A stretch of DNA of 64,000 bases. Origin: Candidatus Nitrosymbiomonas proteolyticus. GTDB taxonomy: Bacteria; Armatimonadota; Fimbriimonadia; Fimbriimonadales; Fimbriimonadaceae. The notes under the pieces were generated by a model. It saw only the letters and a list, made by a program, of their open reading frames with translations, made no database searches and was not told the origin of the DNA. The stretch is from NCBI GenBank assembly GCA_017347465.1, contig AP021858.1:2064472-2128471 (forward strand). The letters are read 5' to 3'. Of this stretch, positions 1 through 8,192 are shown piece by piece (positions within the stretch are counted from its first letter, which is position 1; each line of letters begins with the position of its first letter). The position numbers and the translations under genes were made by a program.

Positions 1-723
1 CTTCTGACTCAGGGTGAGGCTGGTTACCAGTTGACTTGGATGGACGTCAAGATCGGCGACTGGGTGGTGACGCCCCGGCATGGGAAGCCCGTCGAGGTCA
101 ATGGGCTCTGGGTCAACGCCTTGCGAATCCTCGAATGGCTCGCCGAGAGGCTGGGACACGGGGGCCGCTCCTATGCCGAGGCAGCGGAGAGAGCGGAACA
201 GGCGTTCGAGCGGAAGTTCTGGGTTGCGGGCCGGGGCCACTATTACGACACCGTCGACCCTTACGATGCCACTTTGCGACCAAATCAACTGATCGCCATG
301 TCGCTTCCGTTCGGACCCGCCAAGGGAGATCGGGCGAAGGCCGCGCTCGATGTCGTCACCGCTGAGTTGTTGACGGCAGTTGGGCTGCGCACCCTCGGTC
401 CCAATGAGCCCGGTTACCGGGGCCGATTCGACGGGCCGCTTACCAACATGGACGCCGCGTATCACCAGGGAACCGTCTGGCCCTGGCTCTTGGGTCCTTA
501 CGTGACCGCCCTTCTGAAGCTGACTGGGGACACCGAGCAAGCCGAGCGGGTCCTGTTGCGCTCGCAAGGGATGTTGGTCGAATACGGAATCGGAGGCATC
601 GCCGAACTCTATGACGGCGACCCGCCCCATCGCCCGAACGGGTGTCCGTTTCAGGCATGGAGCGTGGGAGAGATATTGCGGGCTTGGAGGCTCATTCATC
701 CTCGCAGCGAGGAGACGAAGTGA
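1..723 (+). CDS. Glycogen-debranching enzyme (amylo-alpha-1,6-glucosidase), C-terminal part
   Basis: The reading frame is open from the first base of the window, so the gene starts upstream and only about the last 240 residues are present. The segment EAGYQLTWMDVKIGDWVVTPR followed by GKPVEVNGLWVNAL, and further on NMDAAYHQGTVWPWLLGPY and CPFQAWSVGEILRAW, are typical of the (alpha/alpha)6-barrel C-terminal domain of bacterial and archaeal debranching enzymes (GH133-like). By family, these hydrolyse alpha-1,6 branch points of glycogen in the cytoplasm. The stop TGA overlaps the GTG start of the next gene (GTGA), so the two are probably translationally coupled. Confidence 0.88.
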   Translation, partial: LLTQGEAGYQLTWMDVKIGDWVVTPRHGKPVEVNGLWVNALRILEWLAERLGHGGRSYAEAAERAEQAFERKFWVAGRGHYYDTVDPYDATLRPNQLIAMSLPFGPAKGDRAKAALDVVTAELLTAVGLRTLGPNEPGYRGRFDGPLTNMDAAYHQGTVWPWLLGPYVTALLKLTGDTEQAERVLLRSQGMLVEYGIGGIAELYDGDPPHRPNGCPFQAWSVGEILRAWRLIHPRSEETK

Positions 724-1709
724 AGGAGGTCCGCTGGGGCATTCTGGGGCCGGGTTCGATCGCGCGGACGTTTGCCGAAGCCGTGAAGCGAGTTCCTGGT
801 TGCTCGCTCTCAGCGGTCGGATCGCGAAGCTTCGAACGAGCTGCAGACTTCGCCTCGAAGCATGACGTTGAGCGTCCCCACGGCAGCTATCTCGAATTGG
901 TGAACGACCCGGACGTCGACGCGGTGTACGTTGCGACGCCTCACGCGTTTCATTGCGAACACGCGATTCTTGCGCTTCGGGCGGGGAAGGCGGTTCTTTG
1001 TGAGAAGCCGCTCGCCCTGAACGCAAGACAAGCGGAGGCGATGGCGCGGGCCTCGCGCGAAGAAGGGCTGTTTCTCATGGAAGCGATGTGGACGCGATTC
1101 TTGCCCGCCGTTAAGTGGGTTGGGGAACGGGTCCGGGCCGGCGACTGGGGCGAAGTGAAATTCGTTTACGCGGACTTTGGATTCCGATCCAGCTTCGATC
1201 CGGCGAGCCGTCTGTATGACCTCCGATTGGGTGGTGGTGCCCTGCTCGACGTAGGGGTCTATCCGGTTTCCTTCGCAACGATGCTTTTGGGCGAGCCTGA
1301 GAGCGTTTCGTCGGCCGCCGAACTTGGCCTGTCGGGCGTCGATGAATCTTCGAGCTACCTGCTCGCTTATGCCAATGGCGCGCAGGCGTTGCTTTCGAGC
1401 AGCATCATCGTCGCGACTCCCCAAGAGGCTCGGATCGTGTGCGAGCGGGGCTGGCTCCGCCTCAAGGCCCCGTTCTTTCGGTCGACGTCGGTCGAAGTTC
1501 ACTCCGGAGGCGAGGTGGAGATGCACGACTTCGCGATACCTGGCAACGGGTTCGAGTTTCAGATTGAAGAGGCGGCGGCTCGTATCCGAGCAGGAGCGGT
1601 CGAGAGTTCGATGATGCCCCATCAGGAGTCTGTGGCCGTTCTCCGGACGCTCGATCGGATTCGAGAGCCCTGGGGTCTGAAGTATCCGGGCGATGAGGCG
1701 AGCGAATGA
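720..1709 (+). CDS. Gfo/Idh/MocA-family NAD(P)-dependent oxidoreductase
   Basis: This is a 329-residue protein read from the GTG at 720, which overlaps the upstream stop and has GAGGAG just before it. An ATG at 642 is also in frame but would lie deep inside the upstream gene. The N-terminus WGILGPGSIART is the Rossmann nucleotide-binding motif, and the CEKPLALN segment carries the conserved Glu-Lys-Pro of the family. The sequence VYVATPHAFHCEHAILAL and the C-terminal alpha/beta domain resemble the dihydrodiol/xylose dehydrogenase-like branch. The substrate cannot be told. The downstream aldo/keto reductase overlaps by 4 bp (ATGA), which suggests a sugar-modifying operon with the debranching enzyme. 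Confidence 0.85.
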   Translation: MKEVRWGILGPGSIARTFAEAVKRVPGCSLSAVGSRSFERAADFASKHDVERPHGSYLELVNDPDVDAVYVATPHAFHCEHAILALRAGKAVLCEKPLALNARQAEAMARASREEGLFLMEAMWTRFLPAVKWVGERVRAGDWGEVKFVYADFGFRSSFDPASRLYDLRLGGGALLDVGVYPVSFATMLLGEPESVSSAAELGLSGVDESSSYLLAYANGAQALLSSSIIVATPQEARIVCERGWLRLKAPFFRSTSVEVHSGGEVEMHDFAIPGNGFEFQIEEAAARIRAGAVESSMMPHQESVAVLRTLDRIREPWGLKYPGDEASE

Positions 1710-2686
1710 AATACGGCTCCGTCGCCGGAGTCGGCAAACCCGTTTCGCGCCTGGTTCAAGGCACGGTCATGCTCACGGCAGCTCGTCGGGAGGCCGGCTT
1801 CGAACTCCTCGACGGCGTGTTCGAGCGCGGATGCACCTGTTTCGACTCTGCGCACGTCTACGGGAACGGCGATTGCGAACGCGTTCTTGGGGAGTGGGTC
1901 CGCAGCCGGGGGATCGAAGACCGAGTCGTGATTCTCGACAAGGGCGCGCACCCCTACGAGGGCCGGAACCGGGTCACGCCCCACGACATTCGCTCCGACT
2001 GCATGGAATCCCTAGGAAGACTAGGACTATCGTTCATCGACCTATACTTGTTGCATCGGGACGACCCCGCCGTACCCGTCAGCGAGATCGTCGATACCCT
2101 AGAGGACCTAGCTAATGAAGGGCTGATCGGCGCTTATGGGGGCTCGAACTGGACGGTTGGCCGACTGCGCGAGGCGGCCGAGTACGCGGCAAAAGCAGGC
2201 CGCCGAGGGTTTGCGGCTTCGAGTCCTCAATTTGGACTCGCCTGGCCTCAGAAACCGGTCTGGGAGGGTTGCGTCACTCTGGGCGGGCCCAGAAACGAGC
2301 CCTTGCTCGAGGCGTACCGGCAGATGGGTATTGCTACGTTTGCGTGGTCGAGTCTCGGGGGAGGTTGGTTTTCAGGGAGATTTCGGCGCGGGGATACAGG
2401 CGACTACGAGGACTACTTTGACAAGCTTTGCTGGGAGTGTTATGCCCACGAGGAGAACTTCAATCGCCTCGAACGCGCCGAGGAACTGGCGAGGAAGTCG
2501 GGGTGTTCGCCCGCCCAGATCGCTCTTGCTTGGCTGATGCACCAGGACCTCGATTGTTTCGCGCTTGTGGGTTGCCGAAGCGTCCCGGAGTTCGCAGAGA
2601 ATGCCGCCGCGCTCGACGCGGTCCTACCGGCAGCGCAGATCCGTTGGCTTACCGAAGGCGGGCCGGAGCCCACGCCTGAATCGTAG
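1706..2686 (+). CDS. Aldo/keto reductase
   Basis: This 326-residue protein starts at an ATG overlapping the previous stop. It has the aldo/keto reductase TIM-barrel signature: FDSAHVYGNGDCERVLGEW holds the catalytic Asp and Tyr, VVILDKGAH the catalytic Lys, and LYLLHRDDP the catalytic His. The later segment IGAYGGSNW also fits the family. These enzymes reduce carbonyls with NAD(P)H in the cytosol. The substrate is unknown. Its place after an Idh/MocA-type oxidoreductase suggests both act on a sugar or polyol. It is the last gene of the overlapping trio. Confidence 0.87.
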   Translation: MKYGSVAGVGKPVSRLVQGTVMLTAARREAGFELLDGVFERGCTCFDSAHVYGNGDCERVLGEWVRSRGIEDRVVILDKGAHPYEGRNRVTPHDIRSDCMESLGRLGLSFIDLYLLHRDDPAVPVSEIVDTLEDLANEGLIGAYGGSNWTVGRLREAAEYAAKAGRRGFAASSPQFGLAWPQKPVWEGCVTLGGPRNEPLLEAYRQMGIATFAWSSLGGGWFSGRFRRGDTGDYEDYFDKLCWECYAHEENFNRLERAEELARKSGCSPAQIALAWLMHQDLDCFALVGCRSVPEFAENAAALDAVLPAAQIRWLTEGGPEPTPES

Positions 2687-2984
2687 CCAGGCGGCAATCT
2701 CTTTCATCCCTCCGCGGGCCAGGGGTGGAGGCTCATGGTACGGTACTCCGGGACGAGACTCTCCTCCTCATGGAGGCGGCGGGATAGAAATGAACTCCTG
2801 GCCGTTCGCGGAGAGCGCTTGACAGCGCGAGTTGAGCTTGGCAAACAAACTAGCACCGGGCGGGCTTCGGTGGGGGGCGAGTCTCCTCAGAGATCGTTGG
2901 GCGCCAGATTTCACCTCCTGATAACCTGCATCTAACTTGCAGATAACGTTGCCCGGCGACACTTCTGGATGGAGGTGAATTCCA

Positions 2985-3791
2985 ATGAAACGAGCGGTTA
3001 CGCTTATTGAGCTTCTCGTGGTTATCGCAATCATCGCGATCCTCGCGGCGATCCTGTTCCCTGTGTTCGCACAGGCCAAGACGAGCGCAAAGGTGAACAC
3101 GAGCCTTTCGAACATCAAGCAGCTTGGATTAGCGCTGCACATGTACTCAACTGATTACGACGACGCGATCGTCCACGATTACGGCACGAGCTACACGTCC
3201 ACAGATACGTGGGTCGGCGACGTGTACCCATACGTGAAGAACCGTGGCGTCTTCTTCGATGCTCTCGTTCCAGAGCCTCAAGGCGACGACTTCGAAGACC
3301 CGTTTTATCCGGGCTTCGTCTACAAGTGGCAATGGATCACGAACCTTAGCCTGAACGTCGACGGGTATTCCAGGGCGTTTGGCGGAACGGACTGCAACAA
3401 CATCGACTGGTCGACTTATCGGCAGCGGACGATGACCTCGATCGAATATCCGTCGGAGAGATTGGCGATCGCTCCTACGCGGTACGCGAATCTGCCGTTC
3501 TCGTGGCTTCGATTCTACGGCATCGACGCCGCATGGCCAACCATGGACCGATACGCGACCGGATGGAGTTGGTACCAACTCATCTGGGACGGTCGGCGTG
3601 AGTATCCGGGCCCCAGATTCGTGGGAGCCTTCGCGGATGGCCATGCAGCGAAGTTCGGCAAGGAGAAGTTCGTGTCGTATTACGCCGACAATCCTGCAGC
3701 GAGCGAGGCTACGACGTACACGCAATTCTGTACGGTGATGGACCAAAAGAACCTTTGGAAGTTCTGGGGGCAACCTTGGTCAGGAAACTAG
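2985..3791 (+). CDS. Prepilin-type N-terminal cleavage/methylation domain protein (DUF1559-like)
   Basis: The 268-residue protein begins [20 protein letters not shown], a class III prepilin signal (short basic leader, Glu at mature position 5, one long hydrophobic helix), followed by [12 protein letters not shown]. An excellent ribosome-binding site, GGAGGTG, precedes the ATG. Near the C-terminus the sequence [14 protein letters not shown] matches the late DGH motif of the large pseudopilin-like families of Armatimonadota and Planctomycetota. By family it would be processed by a prepilin peptidase and held in the inner membrane or in a pseudopilus. Its specific job is unknown. Two paralogues lie at 15273 and 29467. 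A small lipoprotein gene overlaps its 3' end. Confidence 0.85.
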   Translation: MKRAVTLIELLVVIAIIAILAAILFPVFAQAKTSAKVNTSLSNIKQLGLALHMYSTDYDDAIVHDYGTSYTSTDTWVGDVYPYVKNRGVFFDALVPEPQGDDFEDPFYPGFVYKWQWITNLSLNVDGYSRAFGGTDCNNIDWSTYRQRTMTSIEYPSERLAIAPTRYANLPFSWLRFYGIDAAWPTMDRYATGWSWYQLIWDGRREYPGPRFVGAFADGHAAKFGKEKFVSYYADNPAASEATTYTQFCTVMDQKNLWKFWGQPWSGN

Positions 3792-3952
3792 GTGCGCTGA
3801 CGTTCGCACTGACTCTTCTTCAGGGGCTGGTCGGTTGTAAGGGTCAGGCGGGCCCCAATGACCCCCCAATGACGCCTCAACAAGAGGAAGGCATGAGGGC
3901 GGGCGCCTACACGGACGAGCAGCGCTTAGGTCGCGCGCAACGCCCGAAGTAA
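3776..3952 (+). CDS. Small predicted lipoprotein
   Basis: From the TTG at 3776 (GGGGG just upstream) the protein is 58 residues: a short basic start, a hydrophobic stretch and the lipobox LVGC, then a hydrophilic Pro/Gln-rich tail. An in-frame ATG at 3755 would add seven residues. The start lies inside the prepilin gene, overlapping it by 16 bp, so the two are probably coupled. The same arrangement (prepilin, then a tiny membrane-anchored protein) recurs at 29467-30519. The role is unknown. A helper anchored next to the pseudopilin is only an inference. Confidence 0.6.
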   Translation: MVRKLGALTFALTLLQGLVGCKGQAGPNDPPMTPQQEEGMRAGAYTDEQRLGRAQRPK

Positions 3953-3972
3953 CTTGTATCGGCCGGGTGTGG

Positions 3973-4001
3973 GAACGGGGCAGGAGGAGAGCGCCCCGTT
4001 C
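3973..4001 (+). terminator. GC-rich hairpin, possible terminator
   Basis: A perfect 9-bp stem (GAACGGGGC paired with GCCCCGTTC) encloses an 11-nt loop between the small lipoprotein and purF. It is followed only by TTGCCCCC, so there is no good T-tract and termination efficiency is uncertain. Confidence 0.45.
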
Positions 4002-4035
4002 TTGCCCCCATAACGGCTTGGGAGAGAGATCGGAG

Positions 4036-4041
4036 TACACT
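4036..4041 (+). promoter_or_regulatory. Possible -10 box of a leaderless purF promoter
   Basis: TACACT lies 6 bp before the GTG at 4048. No convincing -35 box is seen. The same box-to-start spacing recurs at several other genes in this window (feoA, EVE, aroC, merR, ahpD-like), which is why it is listed. Confidence 0.35.
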
Positions 4042-4047
4042 CTCCAA

Positions 4048-5496
4048 GTGGACGTTCAAAGCGGGGACCGGCCGAAGGAGGAGTGCGGCGTCGTCGGGGT
4101 CTACACGCCCGAGCAGCAAGCGGCGAGGGTCACCTTCTTTTCACTCTTCGCTCTCCAACACCGGGGCCAAGAGTCCGCAGGCATCGCTGTGTCCGACGGG
4201 CAGACGGTCCGAATGCATCGGGACATGGGGCTTGTCAGCCAAGTCTTTGACGAACGCGCGCTCGCTAACCTTCAGGGAATCCTCGGAATTGGGCACACCC
4301 GGTACAGCACCACGGGTTCGAGCGTCTTGCGGAACGCCCAGCCGGTGTATTGCCAGAGCTTGGACGGCGACATTGCGGTTGCTCACAACGGCAACCTGAT
4401 CAACACCGTCGAGCTTCGCGCCGAACTCGAAGCCGAAGGCGAGACCTTCGAAACCACGAGCGACAGCGAGATTCTCGCCCGACTCCTCGTCCGGCACATG
4501 GGCGAGGGGCCTGAGGCCGCAGTAGCGAATCTCATGCGAAGGGTCGAGGGCGCTTACAGCGTCGCCGTGCTTACTCCGACTCAGGTGTTGGGATTTCGGG
4601 ACCCCCACGGGATTCGGCCGATGGTCGCCGGCAAGGTCGGCTCGGGGTTCATGCTCGCAAGCGAGAGCTGTGCGTTTGGGCCCGTAGCAGGCACGGTGGA
4701 CCACGAGCTCGCTCCGGGCGAATTGGTCATCATCGACGAGCAGGGGATGAGGTTCGTTCAGGCTTACCCAACCGTCCGCAGAGCGATGTGCTTGTTCGAG
4801 TTCATCTATTTCGCAAGGCCCGACACGGTGATGTACGGGGAGAGCCTCTACGGGGTGAGAGAGAACATGGGGCGCGAGCTTGCGCGGGAGCACCCGGCCG
4901 AGGCAGACATTGTGGTTCCCGTGCCCGACAGCGGGATTCCCGCCGCGTTGGGTTTTGCGGAGGCATCGGGGCTGCCGTTCCGTGAGGGCATGATGAAGAG
5001 CCGGTACATCCACCGCACGTTCATCGCCCCCGACCAGAGGCTCCGCGACCTCGGGGTGCGGATGAAACTGACGCCGCTCGTCGAGCACATTCGCGGGCAG
5101 CGCATTGTGCTGGTGGACGACTCGATTGTTCGCGCGACGACCACCAAACAGATCGTCAAGCTGCTCTTTGAGGCGGGCGCGAAGGAGGTCCATGTGAGGA
5201 TCACCGCCCCGCCGATCAAGTGGCCCTGCTACTACGGGATCGACATGGCAAGGCGCGAGGAGCTCGCCGCGGCGAAAATGAGCGTCGAGGAGATTCGGCA
5301 ACACATCGGCGCCTCGAGCCTCGGCTATCTCTCGGTCGGGGGCGCCTCGCGCGCGGTCGGGACCACACAAAGCGAACTCTGTACCGCCTGCTTCACGGGT
5401 GAATACCCGATCCCCGTCCCCCAAGACCTCAGCAAAGATGCGCTCGAGGTCGGAAAGGTGGGTGAAATGACCACCGTCGCCTCCGACCCTGCGTGA
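4048..5496 (+). CDS. purF: Amidophosphoribosyltransferase (glutamine PRPP amidotransferase)
   Basis: This is the first enzyme of purine synthesis, making phosphoribosylamine from PRPP and glutamine in the cytosol. The GTG at 4048 gives 482 residues with a short propeptide before the catalytic CGVVGVY, as in the Bacillus-type enzyme that is cleaved to expose the N-terminal Cys. The frame is open back to an ATG at 3967, but that would add 27 unlikely residues. The glutaminase Ntn domain (ALQHRGQESAGIAV, GHTRYSTTG, AHNGNL) is followed by the PRPP-binding IVLVDDSIVRATT. Cysteines in RRAMCLFE, KWPCYYG and LCTACFTG match the 4Fe-4S ligands of the iron-sulfur PurF class, which makes it oxygen-sensitive. 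Confidence 0.95.
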   Translation: MDVQSGDRPKEECGVVGVYTPEQQAARVTFFSLFALQHRGQESAGIAVSDGQTVRMHRDMGLVSQVFDERALANLQGILGIGHTRYSTTGSSVLRNAQPVYCQSLDGDIAVAHNGNLINTVELRAELEAEGETFETTSDSEILARLLVRHMGEGPEAAVANLMRRVEGAYSVAVLTPTQVLGFRDPHGIRPMVAGKVGSGFMLASESCAFGPVAGTVDHELAPGELVIIDEQGMRFVQAYPTVRRAMCLFEFIYFARPDTVMYGESLYGVRENMGRELAREHPAEADIVVPVPDSGIPAALGFAEASGLPFREGMMKSRYIHRTFIAPDQRLRDLGVRMKLTPLVEHIRGQRIVLVDDSIVRATTTKQIVKLLFEAGAKEVHVRITAPPIKWPCYYGIDMARREELAAAKMSVEEIRQHIGASSLGYLSVGGASRAVGTTQSELCTACFTGEYPIPVPQDLSKDALEVGKVGEMTTVASDPA

Positions 5497-5499
5497 GTT

Positions 5500-5810
5500 G
5501 GGGTTGCCGCCCAGACTGGGTCGCACTTTGTCCCACCTGTACTGAAGTCGATTCGGAGGCCGGGTGCCTCGGTCTGACTCGCAGAGCAGACCGGGAAAGG
5601 CTTAGACCGGGTGAAGAGGGCGGGGAGCACAACTTTGCCATCCCCAAAAAAGTGAAGATCCGGGTGCCCCGGTCAGACTCGGAGTGTGGCCATCCCATGG
5701 GACAAGTCTACTTGCCACGGGTGCCACCCCAAACTTGTTTTTGGGGTGCTCCGGCGGGAGCCCCTCCCGCTGGCGCCAAGACGCCCTCTATCCGCCCCAA
5801 GTGTGTTTGG
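5500..5810. repeat. Degenerate third copy of the composite intergenic repeat
   Basis: The stretch after purF contains recognisable pieces of the composite repeat described at 9244 and 26419. These are a GACTGGGTCGCAC piece at about 5513, the GGTCTGACTCGCAGAGC piece at about 5570-5587, a second GTGCCCCGGTCAGACTC piece near 5662, and the hairpin CCACCCCAAACTTG...TTGGGGTG at 5724-5748, which has one extra T in its loop. The flank CCATCCCATGGGACAAGTCTACTT matches the flank of array 2 near 27510-27540 in the opposite orientation. It is more decayed than the other two copies. Confidence 0.6.
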
Positions 5811-5817
5811 CTCTGAT

Positions 5818-6075
5818 TGCAGGCTCGGGAAGGGCAGACAAGAGGTGCGTCTGCATCTGGGCGCGGTTGCCGGCCGTATTGCCCATGTGCGATTCGTGAA
5901 AGAGGACCCCTGGTGGAATTCGAGGGTCGACACCACGACCTCGGAGGATATCGGCTGCTTCCTGATTGGTTGCCTACCTGAGATCGGCCTCCCGCTCCTC
6001 GTCATCTTCCTGCCGATCTATGGCATGGTGCGGCTCGCCCGATGGATCGCTGCAACACTACGCCCAAGTTCATGA
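5818..6075 (+). pseudogene. Possible gene remnant with a C-terminal membrane segment
   Basis: The frame from 5686 to 6075 is open. Its first part is repeat DNA, but the last roughly 85 residues look protein-like: a basic stretch, then FVKEDPWWNS, and a hydrophobic helix (IGLPLLVIFLPIYGMVRL) near the C-terminus. No start codon with a ribosome-binding site is seen at a sensible place. It may be the tail of a small membrane protein whose 5' end was replaced by the repeat. It could also be chance coding. Confidence 0.25.
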
Positions 6076-6134
6076 GGTCTTAGGGAACCGCTCTTTCGAA
6101 TGACCGGGGCGTCCCCCAGGCCCTCGCCCCAACC

Positions 6135-7376
6135 TCATCTCACCACAGGCTGGACCCAGGCGACCTCGGTTTCGCCTTCGGAGTACGGGTTGGATTTGGG
6201 CTTTGAAGACACCACCCGCGCCCGGACGTAAATCTCGTCCCCTCGGAATCGGTAGCTCGGAGAGGGGCCCTCGACCGTCGCCAGCACTCGCCCGATGTCG
6301 GAGCTGTATTGCATCGTCACCCCCAACGGCTCGCCGTTCGGTCCTAGAACGGGCTTTGCGGTTGGGTCATATCCGCGACGGGTTCCGATGAAGAAGGTCG
6401 TGTAGGTCACACCCTTTTCGGGCCGAACGTCGATCGAGAGCGTGCGGCCGTCGAAGCGCGTTCGGTTCAGGACGACCCCCGATGAAGCATAGAAGTCGCC
6501 GTCTTCCATCGCCCGGACGATGTCTTTCGCAGACAGGCGAGGGGCATGGACCATAACCCACCCTCGGCCCGGATTGGCCTTTGTGAGGTGCGATTCGTGG
6601 TAATTGTGCGCGTCGTCCACCGCCACCCCATACATGACGCCCTTCTTGAGTTCGGCCAGCCGCTTGGTGAGGATGATGTCCCACACGCGCTCCATGCCGG
6701 CGTGGGTGGCGTCGCCGTAGTTGTGGACCGCCGGATGGCCGTTGTAGACCTCGAAAAACTTCTCGCCCTCGAGTTGCATCAGTTCCTCGGCGGTGATCGC
6801 CCACATGAAGTTCGGGTGGTTGATGTGCGGGAACATCGGCACGCCGGTTCGCCGGCGCTGCTCGTTGACGGCGTCGACGTTCTTCTGCATCGTGTCCAGA
6901 ATCGACGTGCCCGATTGCGGCGGGATGAGTTCTTGGATGTTGGTCGCGTTGACGTGGATCGGCTTGCCGCCGTGGCCCGCGCTAATCTCTTCGCTTTGGA
7001 TCATTAGAAACCGGCTCGGCTCTTCGAAAAGGCGCTTGATCTCGCTGAGCGTACGAAGTCGGACCTCCACCTTGCCGTTTCGAACGCGAGTCCGCACCCA
7101 GTCTTCGCCGAACCTCTGGATGTATCGGGCGAGCACCGCGCCGCGCCCACGGGTTCCGCTCAGGTCGAACCACTTTTCGCCGACGCTCAATACGTTGTGG
7201 TCGCTCAGCGCGAGGAAGTGGTAGCCGTTGCGCTTATACCAGTCGGCGACCATTTCGGGGTAGTCGTCCCCGTCACTCCAAAGAGTGTGAGTGTGGAGAT
7301 TGCCCTTCCACCATGTCGCGGGCGGCGGCGAGTCGGGGATAAGGAGCAAGAGGGCGAGCGCGAGCGTCGAGAGCAT
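6135..7376 (-). CDS. CehA/McbA-family PHP-type metallohydrolase, exported
   Basis: This is a 413-residue protein from the ATG at 7376. The longer frame to 7502 overlaps the divergent gene and lacks a signal-like start. Residues 1-20 form a signal peptide (LSTLALALLLLIPD). Next comes WKGNLHTHTLWSDGDDYPE, the first metal-binding His-x-His of the PHP domain, then LALSDHNVLS, and later FPHINHPNF and GVAVDDAHNYHE with further metal-binding His and Asp. CehA-like members hydrolyse phosphoester or ester bonds (carbaryl hydrolase is the namesake), but the substrate here is unknown. It is probably periplasmic. Confidence 0.8.
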   Translation of the reverse strand: MLSTLALALLLLIPDSPPPATWWKGNLHTHTLWSDGDDYPEMVADWYKRNGYHFLALSDHNVLSVGEKWFDLSGTRGRGAVLARYIQRFGEDWVRTRVRNGKVEVRLRTLSEIKRLFEEPSRFLMIQSEEISAGHGGKPIHVNATNIQELIPPQSGTSILDTMQKNVDAVNEQRRRTGVPMFPHINHPNFMWAITAEELMQLEGEKFFEVYNGHPAVHNYGDATHAGMERVWDIILTKRLAELKKGVMYGVAVDDAHNYHESHLTKANPGRGWVMVHAPRLSAKDIVRAMEDGDFYASSGVVLNRTRFDGRTLSIDVRPEKGVTYTTFFIGTRRGYDPTAKPVLGPNGEPLGVTMQYSSDIGRVLATVEGPSPSYRFRGDEIYVRARVVSSKPKSNPYSEGETEVAWVQPVVR

Positions 7377-7467
7377 CTTGAAGCGGAGGCTACCAGACTC
7401 GTGCGAAGGAATGAGACTTGCGTGCGAAATGGGCTTCCGTTGCGTCCTGAAAGGAAGAGGCGGGATC

Positions 7468-7884
7468 GTGAAATCTGATTCGTTGGAGCGGCGAAGAGTC
7501 AACGGCTGGATGGTCTATAGCCTTGTCACGACGACGCTGTTCTTGGCGGGGGTTCTCGTGCAAAACGTACTTACGCAGCCAGGTCGCCAAGAGGGTATAG
7601 CCGCTTCCGAGCGGGTCCTCAGATTGGCCGGCCAACGAGACTTTGAGGGCATAGCCGCCTCTTCGGCTCCTGCAGTCGTTGAGTTCATGCAGCAGCGAGA
7701 CGAGAAGTGGGGAAAGGTGGTGAAGTACAGCTTCGAGGACTCGCTCGTTCAGATCGGCGGGTCTCCGGCCCAAGTCTGGTGGCGGGTCTGGCGGGAGCGG
7801 AAGAACGTGCGCGAAACTTTCTACTGCATCAACGATCGGGTTGTGCAGGCGTTCGTTTCGTGGCCTGAGGCAGAGCAGAAGTAA
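7468..7884 (+). CDS. Membrane-anchored protein of unknown function
   Basis: From the GTG at 7468 this is a 138-residue protein with a basic N-terminus ([12 protein letters not shown]) and one membrane helix ([17 protein letters not shown]). A soluble domain with [20 protein letters not shown] and [17 protein letters not shown] follows. The frame is open further upstream but would run into the divergent hydrolase. I do not recognise the soluble domain. Its size and strand-like C-terminus recall small NTF2/DUF4878-type folds, which is a guess. Repeat DNA starts about 70 bp after the stop. Confidence 0.5.
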   Translation: MKSDSLERRRVNGWMVYSLVTTTLFLAGVLVQNVLTQPGRQEGIAASERVLRLAGQRDFEGIAASSAPAVVEFMQQRDEKWGKVVKYSFEDSLVQIGGSPAQVWWRVWRERKNVRETFYCINDRVVQAFVSWPEAEQK

Positions 7885-7953
7885 GGTGAAGGCGTCGACG
7901 GGGTGGCGAGGTTGAGCAACAGGTCGCCGTCCCCTGGGATTAGGCTAACTCCC

Positions 7954-8192
7954 ACGGGGCGCCACCCCAAACTCGTTTTGGGGTGCTCTGGGGCTGGGGT
8001 TGAAAGCGAATGGCTGGCTTTAGACGGGTGCCACCCCAAACTTGTTTTGGGGTGCTCTGGGGCTGGGGTTGAAAACGATTGGCTGGGTTTACACGGGTGC
8101 CACCCCAAACTTGTTTTGGGGTGCTCTGGGGCTGGGTTCAAAACGATTTGGCTGGGTTTACACGGGTGCCACCCCAAGCTTGTTTTGAGCCG
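7954..8192. repeat. 69-bp tandem repeat, four units (array 1)
   Basis: The core CCACCCC starts at 7962, 8031, 8100 and 8169, an exact 69-bp period. Each unit has a hairpin (CACCCCAAA, 5-nt loop, TTTGGGGTG) and a spacer containing GCTCTGGGGCTGGG and GATTGGCTGGGTTTA. Because 69 is 23 codons and one minus-strand frame has no stop, the array extends the neighbouring transposase frame to 7821 as a repetitive peptide. The last unit is fused to the truncated transposase at 8187. Two units inside are nearly identical, the outer ones diverge. It is not a CRISPR array: the spacers are repeated too. Confidence 0.8.

Noticed and set aside
3967-4047. purF start at the ATG at 3967.
   Set aside because: It would place 39 residues before the catalytic Cys. 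The GTG at 4048 gives the usual short propeptide and has a -10 box 6 bp upstream. The hairpin at 3973-4001 would also lie in the coding region.
4141-5526. Large minus-strand open frame opposite purF, and many similar ones.
   Set aside because: They are antisense shadows typical of GC-rich coding DNA, with no recognisable protein features.
7954-8192. CRISPR array.
   Set aside because: The whole 69-bp unit repeats, including the supposed spacer. There are no unique spacers and no cas genes.
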